Shown here piece by piece: positions 21,071 through 29,965 of a stretch of DNA of 64,000 nucleotides (the first letter of the stretch is position 1; the number at the start of each line of letters is the position of its first letter). The stretch is taken from assembly GCA_021582655.1 (NCBI GenBank), contig CP091135.1, positions 2,171,591 to 2,235,590 on the forward strand, read 5' to 3'. The position numbers and the translations under genes were made by a program. The stretch is from Nitrosomonas sp. Its GTDB lineage: Bacteria > Pseudomonadota > Gammaproteobacteria > Burkholderiales > Nitrosomonadaceae. Below the pieces are notes generated by a model. That model did no database searches and was not told the DNA's origin. It was given only the letters and a program-made list of their open reading frames with translations.

Positions 21071-21440
21071 GCCAGCAAGTGTATCATTCCACTTGCCAGA
21101 AAAATATCGGGATTATTGCTTGGGAAACGCTGATAACTCGCTTCGTCTCGTTCGCCGAATTAGCCCGTGTTTCCCTTGTTATCCATGTGAGACAATCAGC
21201 TCCTGCATTGAATTCGTTCACAAAAATGTTATGGTCAGGCAGCTCATCAAATAATCAACTGAATAATATCAATGATTCCTCAGCGGGCAAGATAAAGGCA
21301 CAACGCAATCCTTCGTAGCACGGTTTTCGCACATCCAATAAACACACTGTACGGCGCCCCGCTACCGGCAATATCGCCGCCAACTGATGGCGAACGAGAA
21401 AAACCGTATCAGGGGAAAGAAAGCGCCAAATGGTGTTAAC
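21071..21440. other. non-coding region upstream of the TonB receptor gene
   Basis: The 370 bp between the receptor start and the tsaD stop contain no supported gene. They hold the short repeat derivative at 21122-21175 and, at 21271-21318, a degenerate stretch resembling the repeat interior (CGGGCAAGATAAAGG). A 7-bp inverted repeat at 21075-21096 overlaps the expected ribosome binding region of the receptor mRNA. I do not see a clear Fur box or cobalamin riboswitch. Confidence 0.5.
21122..21175. repeat. short (54 bp) derivative of the dispersed repeat
   Basis: It begins GGGAAACGCTGATAAC and ends with the inverse GTGTTTCCC. Read on the minus strand, its interior CTAATTCGGCGAACGAGACG matches the left part of copies C and D. 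It therefore looks like an internally deleted member of the family that keeps both ends. Confidence 0.65.
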
Positions 21441-22469
21441 TTACGGTTGATCGATCATCTCCAAATCCCACCGCGCTTTCACCGTAAAACGGCCGTCATT
21501 CGCTCTTTCAGCTTGACGACCATCGGCTTGCAGCCGCATTGCACCGGCAAAAGCGATCATCGCGCCGTTGTCGGTGCAAAATTCCAGTTCCGGGTAAAAC
21601 ACGGCGGCACCCATGGTTGCCACCCTGGCACTTAACGTTTCACGCAGTTGCCGGTTCGCGCCGACGCCTCCGGCGACCACCAATTGCGATAACCCGGATT
21701 GCGACAGCGCCGCCAGCGATTTTCCGGCCAATACTTCGACCGCCGCGTCCTGGAACGCCAAGGCGATATCGGCGCGGGTTTGTTCGGTCATCGCCTGCTT
21801 GTTGATCAGAGTCAGCACGGCGGTTTTCAGGCCGCTGAAACTGAAATTGAAGTCGCCGCTGTTGAGCATCGGCCTCGGCAATTTGAATAATCCAGGCCGC
21901 CCTTGCCGCGCCAGCGCCGACAGCGCCGCCCCGCCCGGATACCCCAGGCCGAGCAATTTGGCGGTTTTGTCGAATGCTTCTCCGGCCGCGTCATCGACAG
22001 TCTCACCCAACAATTCGTAGCGCCCAACCCCTTCCACCCGCATCAACTGCGTGTGACCGCCGGACACCAGCAACGCAATGAACGGAAAATCCGGTGCGGG
22101 TTTGGAAAGCAGCGGCGACAGCAAATGCCCTTCCAAATGATGGATGCCCAGCACCGGGATATTCAACGCAAACCCCATCGCCGCACCGATACTCGCACCG
22201 ACCAGCAATGCGCCCGCAAGACCGGGGCCTTGCGTATAAGCAATCGCATCGACCTGGCGCAATTCGCGCCGTGCCGTTTGCAACGCCTGCTCGATCAGCG
22301 GCAATACCCGCCGGATATGATCGCGCGAAGCCAGCTCCGGCACCACACCGCCGTATTCGCTGTGCATATCGATTTGCGAATACAACGTATGGCTTAGCAA
22401 ACCGTGCGCCGTATCGTACAACGCCACACCGGTTTCATCACAGGAAGTTTCGATACCGAGAACGAGCAT
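21441..22469 (-). CDS. tsaD: tRNA N6-adenosine threonylcarbamoyltransferase
   Basis: TsaD transfers threonylcarbamoyl to A37 of ANN-decoding tRNAs, acting with TsaB, TsaC and TsaE. Starting at ATG 22469 gives 342 residues, and the iron ligands in HHLEGH fall at His111 and His115, as in E. coli; this decides against the TTG two codons upstream. Other motifs are [15 protein letters not shown] at the N-terminus, [20 protein letters not shown] and the nucleotide motif [12 protein letters not shown]. It faces no obvious operon partner here. The rpsU-dnaG genes often divergent from tsaD are absent. Confidence 0.96.
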   Translation of the reverse strand: MLVLGIETSCDETGVALYDTAHGLLSHTLYSQIDMHSEYGGVVPELASRDHIRRVLPLIEQALQTARRELRQVDAIAYTQGPGLAGALLVGASIGAAMGFALNIPVLGIHHLEGHLLSPLLSKPAPDFPFIALLVSGGHTQLMRVEGVGRYELLGETVDDAAGEAFDKTAKLLGLGYPGGAALSALARQGRPGLFKLPRPMLNSGDFNFSFSGLKTAVLTLINKQAMTEQTRADIALAFQDAAVEVLAGKSLAALSQSGLSQLVVAGGVGANRQLRETLSARVATMGAAVFYPELEFCTDNGAMIAFAGAMRLQADGRQAERANDGRFTVKARWDLEMIDQP

Positions 22470-22658
22470 AAACAATTAAAAATATTGGAGCTGTAGTAGA
22501 TTGGCTTAAATGATATGGAAACGATATCAGTGTATCCCGACTGGATTTCATCAAGTGATCCATCGAATTTCTGGGCCTGTTGACATTTTACGATAATTAT
22601 TCTATATGTAGGAAAGAGACTATACCAACAGAAATTAAAAAGAAGGAATACCCAAAAA

Positions 22659-23492
22659 ATGCAGAAGCTTTATGTAGTAAATAAAGAAAGAAGAAATACA
22701 CCGCGTGAATTATCGGAGAAAGATAAACGTGGCGATAAAACGTCAGATAATATCGAACGCATCAATAAAAGCATTTCCGTCGAATGTATCAAAATAATAC
22801 AAGATACGAAAATAAAAGAACAAGAAAAGTTATGGGAACAACTGAATGTTAAGGATGAGAAAAAACATTCTTTAACTAAACTGGCCTATGGAATCTTTTC
22901 AATATTTTTATCTACATTAATCGCTATTGTCAGTTTTACAGAGAAAAAGGACTTTCTCCTCTCAAAAGAATTCATTGCATTATCAATCATAATTATATTC
23001 GGAATGGCGCTCATAAATTTTTCTATAATTATGCACATAATTTCATTAAAGCAAGCCAGATTATTATTAATTCGTCAAATTAACTGTTTAAGATATGCTA
23101 TTGAATCATGCAATTACGCAATTATGACAGGTAGTTTTCCTATTGGTACTCAAGAGCTGAGAAATAACAATAGCATTTTTTATCATACAATCGGCAAGCA
23201 TCGAAAATTGCCGATAAATAATCATGATTTTAGAGAGTTTCACAAAAAAACTTTTGAATCCGCTGATGACTATAGTATATGGGTAATCACACTGTTAACA
23301 GTATGTTTAGCTTTTTTGCCACTTATATACTTATGGAACTCACAACTATATGCTGATAGAGAGATTGTTGGTGCCATATCTGGCATCGCAGCAGTAATCT
23401 TTATAACTGCAGTCATTTTTATTATGAAAAAAGCAGATTCAATGACAAATTATGCGCTGAATTTTGAAAAGAATGAGGATATTAAAGAATGA
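22659..23492 (+). CDS. AT-rich gene for a four-helix membrane protein, function unknown
   Basis: The 277-residue product has a charged N-terminal region (about 1-70, many Lys/Glu). Two transmembrane helices follow (about 73-92 and 105-130), then a soluble loop of about 80 residues and two more helices (about 209-227 and 238-256). The layout is reminiscent of SLATT-type membrane proteins that accompany nucleotide-signalling or conflict systems, but I cannot confirm this. Base composition is visibly AT-rich, with AAA/AAT/ATA codons unlike the GC-richer genes on both sides, which suggests recent transfer. It stands alone, with 190 bp upstream and 360 bp downstream without a clear gene. Confidence 0.75.
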   Translation: MQKLYVVNKERRNTPRELSEKDKRGDKTSDNIERINKSISVECIKIIQDTKIKEQEKLWEQLNVKDEKKHSLTKLAYGIFSIFLSTLIAIVSFTEKKDFLLSKEFIALSIIIIFGMALINFSIIMHIISLKQARLLLIRQINCLRYAIESCNYAIMTGSFPIGTQELRNNNSIFYHTIGKHRKLPINNHDFREFHKKTFESADDYSIWVITLLTVCLAFLPLIYLWNSQLYADREIVGAISGIAAVIFITAVIFIMKKADSMTNYALNFEKNEDIKE

Positions 23493-23849
23493 TGCGAATA
23501 TAGCATGGTGGACTCGGCGCACACGAAAAAATCACACACAACGAAGGAGTCGAATCGCATTTTTCTGTAAATAACCCTGAGATTTCTCACACAACCAGAC
23601 TCTTTGGATAATTATTGTGGATCTCTGCTCGATGCAACCAATTCCACCGCGTATGCAGGCTTGTAGTTTTGTGTCATCTTTCTTCCCCTTTAAACAGAAC
23701 GTAATGCGTCCATTCAATGGGAGGCAACCCCGCTCAATCAACGAATCGCCCCCCACTCGATTTTACGATTGAACCGTACCCCGGCTGGTTTTATGCCTAC
23801 CGGTATGGCAACATAACGGTCAGCTCGTCAATTAGAAAGGAAGCGTATC
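23493..23849. other. non-coding stretch with a possible small ORF
   Basis: The 357 bp between the AT-rich gene and the Cys-rich protein gene show no convincing long gene. The only item worth noting is the short minus-strand frame listed separately at 23612-23677. Confidence 0.4.
23612..23677 (-). CDS. possible 21-residue small protein
   Basis: On the minus strand an ATG at 23677 is preceded by a strong AAAGGGGAAG ribosome binding site 5 bp away. It encodes 21 residues beginning MTQNYKPAYAVELVAS, then stops with TAA. It may be a real small protein, a leader peptide, or the 5' remnant of a lost gene. No downstream gene on that strand would be led by it. The ribosome binding site is the only positive evidence. 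Confidence 0.25.
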   Translation of the reverse strand: MTQNYKPAYAVELVASSRDPQ

Positions 23850-24221
23850 GTGATACCGTCGATCATAAAAGGCATGGTGTTGGTGTTTGGTTTTATCGGG
23901 GCGGGGTTCTGGTCTTTTCCGGCATTTGCCGAATGCAGCGGTTGTTTGTGCCCGGGTGATCCCTGCAAGCTTTGCCCGTTGCCCGCGCAAATCGGCGACC
24001 CGCCCAAAACGGACGAGCACGAATTATGTGCCAGGATTAGGGCAAAAGTCCCACCTATCGATGCGCAACCAGGCACCAACGAATATTTTCCCAGCTTGGA
24101 CAAGTCGGTGATGATTTGCATAAGCGAAGGCGGAGATGTCATCAGAAACCGGCAGAAACTGGCGGAATTCCCTTCCAGAGTCTATTGCAAGCCGCCCAAG
24201 CAACCGAAGATCCAAAATTGA
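23850..24221 (+). CDS. small exported cysteine-rich protein, function unknown
   Basis: Started at GTG 23850, with AGAAAGG 9 bp upstream, the protein has 123 residues. A clear signal peptide (hydrophobic residues 8-22, cleavage likely after AFA-E at about 27) is followed at once by a cysteine cluster, ECSGCLCPGDPCKLCPLP, with five cysteines in 15 residues. Two or three further cysteines follow later. The cluster could bind metal or form disulphides in the periplasm. I do not recognise a family. The hydrolase gene follows 73 bp downstream on the same strand. Confidence 0.7.
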   Translation: MIPSIIKGMVLVFGFIGAGFWSFPAFAECSGCLCPGDPCKLCPLPAQIGDPPKTDEHELCARIRAKVPPIDAQPGTNEYFPSLDKSVMICISEGGDVIRNRQKLAEFPSRVYCKPPKQPKIQN

Positions 24222-24294
24222 ATTCCGGTCTTGTACGATTCCGCGGCGGTGCGGCGCTTTTGATACCGCCCGCTGACAAACCGGCGCATCAGCG

Positions 24295-25194
24295 ATGATG
24301 CTGCGCAACATCGTCCTCTTCGCCACGGCTGTATCAGCGGTCGGTTTAATCCTCGTATTTTCGGTCGGATCGATACTGACTTCGCCTGCGCCGACCGCGG
24401 TGGGTGCCGTTTCTGCGGACATTCCGGTCGAATCGGTCAGTATCTCCGCTGGCAACCAGCCCGCCGTGCACGGATGGCTGTCCTTTGGAAAACCCGGCGG
24501 CGGCGCGGTACTGCTGGCGCACTCGATGCGCAGCAACCGGCTGGAAATGCTTAGCCGGGCACGCTTCCTGACGCAGCAAGGTTACAGCGTACTGCTCATC
24601 GATTTGCAAGCGCATGGAGAAACCGCCGGGGACAAAATCACCTTCGGACTGAAAGAAGCCGGGAACATCACCACCGCGCTGGCTTTTCTTCGTAAAACCT
24701 TTCCCGCCGAACGCATCGGCGCGATCGGCACCTCATTAGGCGCCGCCGCGATCGTCCTGGCCAAGCACACGGGAAGACTGGACGCGGTGATACTGGAATC
24801 GCTGCACCCCACCATCGAAGAAGCGATTGAGAATCGCTTGAAGCTGCATTTCGGCGAATACGGCTCGGTGTTATTGCCGCTCATGCTCTGGCAATTATCA
24901 GTCAATTTGGATACCGCAATCGACACGCTGAGTCCGATCAAGCATATCGACGACCTGAATGCACCGATCTTATTCATTTCGGGAACACACGACCTGCATA
25001 CCACGCAATCCGAAACCGAACGCCTCCATGCCGCGGCCCGCTCGCCTAAAGAGCTCTGGATTGTTCCGGGTGCCCGGCATTTCAACATGCACACCTACGC
25101 GGGAAAAGCCTACGAGCATTACGTAATCGATTTTTTAGACCAATACTTGCGCCGGAACCGGATATACGACAGCAACGATTACGGCACGCAATAA
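24295..25194 (+). CDS. membrane-anchored alpha/beta hydrolase
   Basis: The 299-residue protein has one N-terminal hydrophobic helix (about residues 5-27) as a signal anchor, placing the catalytic domain in the periplasm. The hydrolase fold is shown by the nucleophile elbow GTSLG (Ser near residue 145), the acid in ISGTHD and the His in PGARHFNMH. The sequence resembles the BAAT/dienelactone-like and YqkD-type lipid or peptide hydrolases of the family. The substrate is unknown. It sits in the accessory stretch between the Cys-rich protein and the protease-nuclease. Confidence 0.82.
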   Translation: MMLRNIVLFATAVSAVGLILVFSVGSILTSPAPTAVGAVSADIPVESVSISAGNQPAVHGWLSFGKPGGGAVLLAHSMRSNRLEMLSRARFLTQQGYSVLLIDLQAHGETAGDKITFGLKEAGNITTALAFLRKTFPAERIGAIGTSLGAAAIVLAKHTGRLDAVILESLHPTIEEAIENRLKLHFGEYGSVLLPLMLWQLSVNLDTAIDTLSPIKHIDDLNAPILFISGTHDLHTTQSETERLHAAARSPKELWIVPGARHFNMHTYAGKAYEHYVIDFLDQYLRRNRIYDSNDYGTQ

Positions 25195-25578
25195 CAGTTC
25201 AAGCTCGATCATTGACTATAGCAACCAGCCGACCGCCAAAACCATTTGCAGTCCCTTCTGGAGCGATGATTTTTTCCCGGAAGACAGCCTGATAGCATTC
25301 CTGCCAGGTAGTTTTGTGAACCCCCTCCCACACAAAATAAAACAAACCACTCATCTTGTTCACTTCCACCGGTCTCCACAGTACGGATGCGTATCCGTAC
25401 GGGCAAACACCCTTGAGCGATTCGATTGTGTTTTATGGTGTTTTGGTGAAAACTATCCAGCGGGATTCCTTTGTACCTTTGGTGATGAAGTTTTTCCGCC
25501 TTTATCAAATCGAATACCCTTTTTAGCAAGGCACCGGATCACGTCTGAATTACTATAAACCTACAAGGAGTTGATGAA
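25195..25578. other. non-coding region upstream of the protease-nuclease gene
   Basis: No supported gene occurs in these 384 bp. The only frame of note (minus strand, 25209-25529) lacks family features. The end of the region carries an excellent ribosome binding site (AAGGAG, 25565-25570) for the following gene. Promoter elements could not be fixed. Confidence 0.45.
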
Positions 25579-27489
25579 ATGAAACCATCGATCATTGAAC
25601 TACCCGGTACCAGTAACAGGCTTGCATGTGTGTTGAAATCATCGGAAATGAAGGATGCGGTAGCTGTCATGGCCAGCCGCAACGAATTGACAAACCTTCG
25701 TTCGTTTGAATTTGTAAATACGATTGTCGCCGAGCGCCTGTCGAAACCACTTCCTAAAAAATCGGAGGCGATATTTTCCGATCGACCGATCACCGAAGCA
25801 ATCATTCTTGAAAAGATACGCCCGGTATTGCTGGTCCAAAACGGTAAATACGCCGTTGCACGCGTTCCCGAGGTGGAAGCGGCGATAGCGCCTCATCGGC
25901 ACAAATTAGCCCATAAGATCAATGCAGTGGGTCGCATCGAGTTGAGCCAGCATGACTCCATGTCCTGGTGTGGCACCGGCTGGTTGCTTGCTGACAACTT
26001 AATCGTGACAAACCGGCACGTCGCCGAGTTGTTCGCCCAGGCAAGCGGCCGGAAATTTCGCTTCCGACTCAACCAGCGCGGACGAATGGTAAGTGCGCGC
26101 ATCGACTTCCGTGAAGAGCACAATATTGCCGAGAACAACGAATTTGGTATCGGGGAAGTGCTCTGGATCGCCGAGAACAGTGATGCAGCCCCCGACATGG
26201 CGGTACTCAAAGTGCGAAGCTCGGAGGGACTGCCCGAGCCACTGGAAATTGCTGGCAAGGATGCGATCTCCGATCAATGGATCGGTGTGGTAGGGTATCC
26301 AGCGTATGACGATCGTAACGACTCTTCGTTGATGAAACAAATCTTCGAAAACATCTTCGAGGTCAAACGCTTCGCACCGGGCCGTATCGTCACGACAGAC
26401 AAGAACCAGTGGTACTTAACCCACGAAGCAACCACGCTGGGTGGCAACTCCGGCTCGGCTGTGCTGGATCTGGAGAACGGCAAAGTGGTCGGCCTACACT
26501 TCGGCGGTAGCTTTAAAGAAACGAATTACGCGGTGAAAGCTTCAGTACTCAAGAAAATTATCGCACGCCGATCCTGGATACCTGTTTCGCGGCGGGAACT
26601 TGAAATTCAAGACGAAGCCTTTCACGATCGCCGGCGAACTTTGCAGGACATGCGGGATCGTGCAGGCTTCGATGCAATGTTTCTTGGTTCAGGAAAATCT
26701 GTCATATTGCCGAAAACAGGCTCCAGTCATGATGTTCTGGACGTAGCATTCGAAAACAACGCGCTGCCCTATACGCATTTCTCAATTGTCATGAGTAAAT
26801 CGCGACGCCTCGCAATAGTTACGGCGGAAAACATTGACGGGAACCTCAAGATCAAGCTTAAACGCAATGATACATGGGGTTACGATCCACGGATCGACAA
26901 AAACCTACAAGTGGGACATCAGGATTTCTACGGTCCGCAACCCTTCGACAAAGGACACCTGGTACGAAGAGAAAACCCCGGATGGGGTACGACTGTAGAA
27001 GAAGCGCGCCTGGGTGAAGATGACACGTTCATCTATACCAACGCCGCCCCCCAAATGCCGGGATTGAACCAAAAAACGTGGCTGTCGCTGGAAGATTACG
27101 TACTCGACAATGTTCGCACGCATGGCTTCAAAGCCTGTGTGTTTACGGGTCCGATTTTCAAGAAAGACGATCCGATTCATGCAGAAGTACAGATCCCGCT
27201 AGAATTCTGGAAAGTGATAGTCACACTGGACGCGGAAACCGAAAAGTTGCTGACCTCGGCATATCTTTTGAGCCAAGAAAGCATTATGCCAACGGAGGGA
27301 TTTCGATTCGGTCCGTTCAAGACATACCAGATTCCTGTTTCACATATCGAGAAGGAGGCGGATATTAAATTCTCCAAAACTGTACGTGAAGCAGATGTAT
27401 TCCATGGCACACCAGCGGAAACTCTCGCTGTATCGATGCGATTTCTGGAAATTACCGGACCGGCGGATGTGGTACTGAAGAAAATATAG
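25579..27489 (+). CDS. fusion of trypsin-like serine protease and DNA/RNA non-specific endonuclease
   Basis: The 636-residue protein has two catalytic modules. Residues about 115-330 are a trypsin-fold protease with His147 in VTNRHVAE, Asp206 in APDMAVLKV and Ser291 in GGNSGSAV. Residues about 385-630 are a NUC1/Serratia-type nuclease with the DKGHLVRR motif (457-464, His460 as general base) and the metal-binding NAAPQMPGLNQKTW segment (Asn488, Asn497). The N-terminal 110 residues are of unknown fold. There is no signal peptide, so it is probably cytoplasmic. AAGGAG lies 8 bp before the ATG. Such protease-nuclease fusions look like effectors of bacterial conflict systems in which proteolysis might release or activate the nuclease; that role is inference. 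No cognate sensor or immunity gene is obvious next to it. Confidence 0.88.
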   Translation: MKPSIIELPGTSNRLACVLKSSEMKDAVAVMASRNELTNLRSFEFVNTIVAERLSKPLPKKSEAIFSDRPITEAIILEKIRPVLLVQNGKYAVARVPEVEAAIAPHRHKLAHKINAVGRIELSQHDSMSWCGTGWLLADNLIVTNRHVAELFAQASGRKFRFRLNQRGRMVSARIDFREEHNIAENNEFGIGEVLWIAENSDAAPDMAVLKVRSSEGLPEPLEIAGKDAISDQWIGVVGYPAYDDRNDSSLMKQIFENIFEVKRFAPGRIVTTDKNQWYLTHEATTLGGNSGSAVLDLENGKVVGLHFGGSFKETNYAVKASVLKKIIARRSWIPVSRRELEIQDEAFHDRRRTLQDMRDRAGFDAMFLGSGKSVILPKTGSSHDVLDVAFENNALPYTHFSIVMSKSRRLAIVTAENIDGNLKIKLKRNDTWGYDPRIDKNLQVGHQDFYGPQPFDKGHLVRRENPGWGTTVEEARLGEDDTFIYTNAAPQMPGLNQKTWLSLEDYVLDNVRTHGFKACVFTGPIFKKDDPIHAEVQIPLEFWKVIVTLDAETEKLLTSAYLLSQESIMPTEGFRFGPFKTYQIPVSHIEKEADIKFSKTVREADVFHGTPAETLAVSMRFLEITGPADVVLKKI

Positions 27490-27823
27490 CGCGCATTTTA
27501 TAAGGAGCACTCTGGACAAATGAGCATTAATACCCCGTTCATCCGGGGTGCTCATCCTGCCGAGCGAGCGCATGCGCCGCTTGACCGGATTCTGGCTGCG
27601 CCTGCGCATAAATTTGGAACAATAACACGGAATCGGTTGATCCTATCGTATCTTCCAGCACCGATTTTTCACTGCAAAGGCATGCTCAGGGCGCTCGAAT
27701 CCCCACAAATTCGCTCTCCCTATTGAAGCAGCATACATTCCGTGCAAACTCGATGCCGCCACCCGAACATTGAATCGGCCTTTAACCTTACTGCAGCAGT
27801 GCGGCCGGTTTCTCAACCGCTCG
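27490..27823. other. convergent intergenic region with a possible 68-residue ORF
   Basis: Between the convergent nuclease-protease and PhoD-like genes, an ATG at 27520 opens a 68-residue frame to 27726 (starts MSINTPFIRGAHPAERAH), with TAAGGAG 12 bp upstream. The product has no recognisable features and may not be made. A 6-bp stem (ACCCCG/CGGGGT, 27532-27549) lies within it. Confidence 0.3.
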
Positions 27824-29233
27824 TCAAAAAACAATCCGGTACGGGCTTCCAAGTTGCGATCCTTTACGCTCAAAAAATGTGACGTCGATATGTTCCGGCG
27901 TGATATTCAGTTTGGCAAAATTATCGTCGGAATAAACATCGGTGACAAAACTTGCAACAAATTTCTTGCCGCCCTGGACGGTCCGCAGCACGGCACCATG
28001 ACTGAATTCTCCCCGTTGCATATGCGGATAAGGCCAAAAGAACGAGGAAGAAACGATTTGATATGCCACCGGTTTGGTTTGTCGCGGTTTTGTGATCTGA
28101 GCGACATAAGAACAGTGCACATCCCCTGAAACAAAAACAACCCTGGCGTCCCGGACGCTTTCAATCGCCTGCAGAATCTGCGCGCGTTGTTCGGGAAACG
28201 CCGACCATTTGTCATCCAGCTCATTCTCCACATCGGGTGCAAGCGGCACCGATGTCACGATCATTTTTACGCGACTGGAACCATCGGTGATCCAATCGGT
28301 CAGCGCTGTCAGTTGCTCCGCTTTCACCATCCGCCGCGTGTCATTCGTCACGCAGCGCTCGGTTCGGCAATCCATCACAAACCATTCCGCACAACCGTCA
28401 CTGAACGTATACCAAAATTTATGCAACGTCCCATCGATCCGCCCCTGCCGATCCGCGTCGAAAAGCGGGGAATGGCTGCATTGGTAGATCTGATAGGCAT
28501 GAATCGCTTTCGGGTAAAGCGTCAGCTTGTCTTTCTCAGTCGCCTTGGCCGGCCAATTATCTTCAATTTCATGATCGTCGAGAATCATGTAAGTCGGTAC
28601 TGTCGCCATCAGCTTCCGAATATACTCCTGACCGAAAACCGTACGATAGCGGCGCAAAAATTCAACCAGCTCGTCATCGGGAGAAACAAACTGTAAATCA
28701 TCCGCATAAATTTGATCTCCGGTCATCAGTAAGCCATGGAAACGCGCCTGTTCGTGCTGATTCAAGATACTCCTAAAAACCTTATCACCACGATCGTCAA
28801 AAATTTCACCCAGGAACGTTTTCAGTAAATAGCGGCAGGAACCGACCGCATAGGTGCGGGCTGCGGCACCATCGTCGGTACCCGATTGAAAGCTGTAGAT
28901 GTTTTCCGGCCACACCAGCTGCGAATCCGCGATGGAAGACAGTTTTTCCAGCTCGGCATCGATTAATAACCAACCAACCTGATATTCATACAGCGTATCC
29001 GCTTCGAGAGTAGCGATACGCAACACGCACGTCATGTCAAAATTGGGTGACATTTTATTGAATAACGGATTCGACCAAGCCCCCTCGCCCTTTTTACGAT
29101 ACCTCAACACGCCGAAACAACGCCGGTACGATGATTCACCGGTCGCCTCAAATTTACCTCTGAACCATATTCTGGATTGGTTGGCCGTCGTATAGCCGAC
29201 AATAGGGCCAAGGGTGGGTTTACTCAGTTGCAT
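27824..29233 (-). CDS. PhoD-like metallophosphatase
   Basis: This 469-residue protein of the alkaline phosphatase D superfamily cleaves phosphomonoesters or phosphodiesters using bound metals. Metal-site motifs are GDQIYADD near residue 175, DDHEIEDNW near 220 and SGDVHCSYVAQ near 400. The N-terminal beta domain (GPIVGYTTANQSRIWFRG) is the usual companion domain. Unlike Bacillus PhoD it has no Tat signal peptide, so it probably acts in the cytoplasm. It is convergent with the protease-nuclease gene; a functional link is not shown. Copy E of the repeat lies 180 bp upstream of its start. Confidence 0.85.
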   Translation of the reverse strand: MQLSKPTLGPIVGYTTANQSRIWFRGKFEATGESSYRRCFGVLRYRKKGEGAWSNPLFNKMSPNFDMTCVLRIATLEADTLYEYQVGWLLIDAELEKLSSIADSQLVWPENIYSFQSGTDDGAAARTYAVGSCRYLLKTFLGEIFDDRGDKVFRSILNQHEQARFHGLLMTGDQIYADDLQFVSPDDELVEFLRRYRTVFGQEYIRKLMATVPTYMILDDHEIEDNWPAKATEKDKLTLYPKAIHAYQIYQCSHSPLFDADRQGRIDGTLHKFWYTFSDGCAEWFVMDCRTERCVTNDTRRMVKAEQLTALTDWITDGSSRVKMIVTSVPLAPDVENELDDKWSAFPEQRAQILQAIESVRDARVVFVSGDVHCSYVAQITKPRQTKPVAYQIVSSSFFWPYPHMQRGEFSHGAVLRTVQGGKKFVASFVTDVYSDDNFAKLNITPEHIDVTFFERKGSQLGSPYRIVF

Positions 29234-29416
29234 AGCGTTTCTCCATGTTTATACCGACGATGCACTCATCAATCATCCTCAATTACACAGCCCGCTTACT
29301 AATGGTCCGACCGAATCGAGGCATCACATTTTGTAACGGATTGCACGTATGCGCAATCCGTTCGGGCGAAAAAACCGTTGTCAGGAAGAAATGGAGGAAA
29401 GCGTAAACTTATACTC

Positions 29417-29553
29417 GGAAAGCGTTGATTAATCAGCTGCACGGACGAATCGCTTCGTTGCAGAATGATGCACCGCGTCGCCTAATATTTATTGATTGCA
29501 CCTTCCGTGCACTTCACGTTCCATCCCTTTCGCCGAATGAATCAATGTTTTCC
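29417..29553. repeat. dispersed intergenic repeat, copy E (137 bp, inverted orientation)
   Basis: Read on the minus strand it begins GGAAAACATTGATTCATTCG and carries TGCAACGAAGCGATTCG, as in copies A and B. The other end is GGAAAGCGTTGATTAATCAG. It lies between the PhoD-like gene and the glycine riboswitch and is not inside either transcript as far as can be seen. Confidence 0.75.
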
Positions 29554-29560
29554 TCAGTTA

Positions 29561-29586
29561 CCTGAACACTTCAGGCTTGTTTTTTA
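29561..29586 (+). terminator. intrinsic-terminator-like hairpin upstream of the gcv promoter
   Basis: The stem CCTGAA/TTCAGG has a three-base loop and is followed by CTTG and six T. It sits right after repeat copy E and before the gcv promoter, so it might insulate the gcv operon from read-through. The stem is short (6 bp). Confidence 0.4.
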
Positions 29587-29666
29587 ATACAAAATGGAAG
29601 CTTTATGGATTGTTTGCGTTTACACATCAACCACTTCCGATTTATTGCAAAATTTAGCGCCACAGC

Positions 29667-29696
29667 TTGTATTAACCCTTGTTACTCAGGTATAGT
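29667..29696 (+). promoter_or_regulatory. candidate sigma-70 promoter of the gcv operon
   Basis: TTGTAT (29667-29672) and TATAGT (29691-29696) are spaced by 18 bp. Transcription would begin near 29703, just before the first glycine aptamer. Position and spacing fit; it is unproven. Confidence 0.5.
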
Positions 29697-29718
29697 TCGC
29701 ACTTTGCCATATACAATC

Positions 29719-29918
29719 CAAGCAGAAGAGCGCGCTGTTGACCGGCGCCGCCGAAGGCGTAACCTCCCCGGAATCGCTCAGGCACGGATAAGTTTCCCTT
29801 ATTCCTTAAGAACTGCTTGCGACAGGCAATCTGGAGAGTGCCGGAAACCGATTCCGGCCACCGAAGGGGCACACGGATTCAAATCTGTCAATCTCTCAGG
29901 TAAAAAGGACAGAGGGGC
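29719..29918 (+). ncRNA. tandem glycine riboswitch controlling gcvT
   Basis: Two glycine aptamers lie in series upstream of gcvT. The first (about 29719-29796) has AGAAGAGCGCG, GCCGAAGGCG and CGCTCAGGCAC. The second (about 29828-29918) has the near-canonical GGAGAGTGCCGG, CACCGAAGGGGC and CTCTCAGGTAAAAAGGACAG. This is the known cooperative two-aptamer arrangement that turns on the glycine cleavage operon when glycine is plentiful. The 3' edge is about 47 bp before the GTG start of gcvT, and the expression platform probably controls translation start or early termination. Confidence 0.92.
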
Positions 29919-29965
29919 GCAAAGTCATTTACGTTTGAATGGCTGATTATTTTGGGAGAAAAACC

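Noticed and set aside
21075..21096. Inverted repeat before the TonB receptor gene as a Fur box
   Set aside because: The arms GCAAGTG/CACTTGC do not resemble the GATAATGATAATCATTATC-type Fur consensus. The repeat is kept only as an unexplained hairpin.
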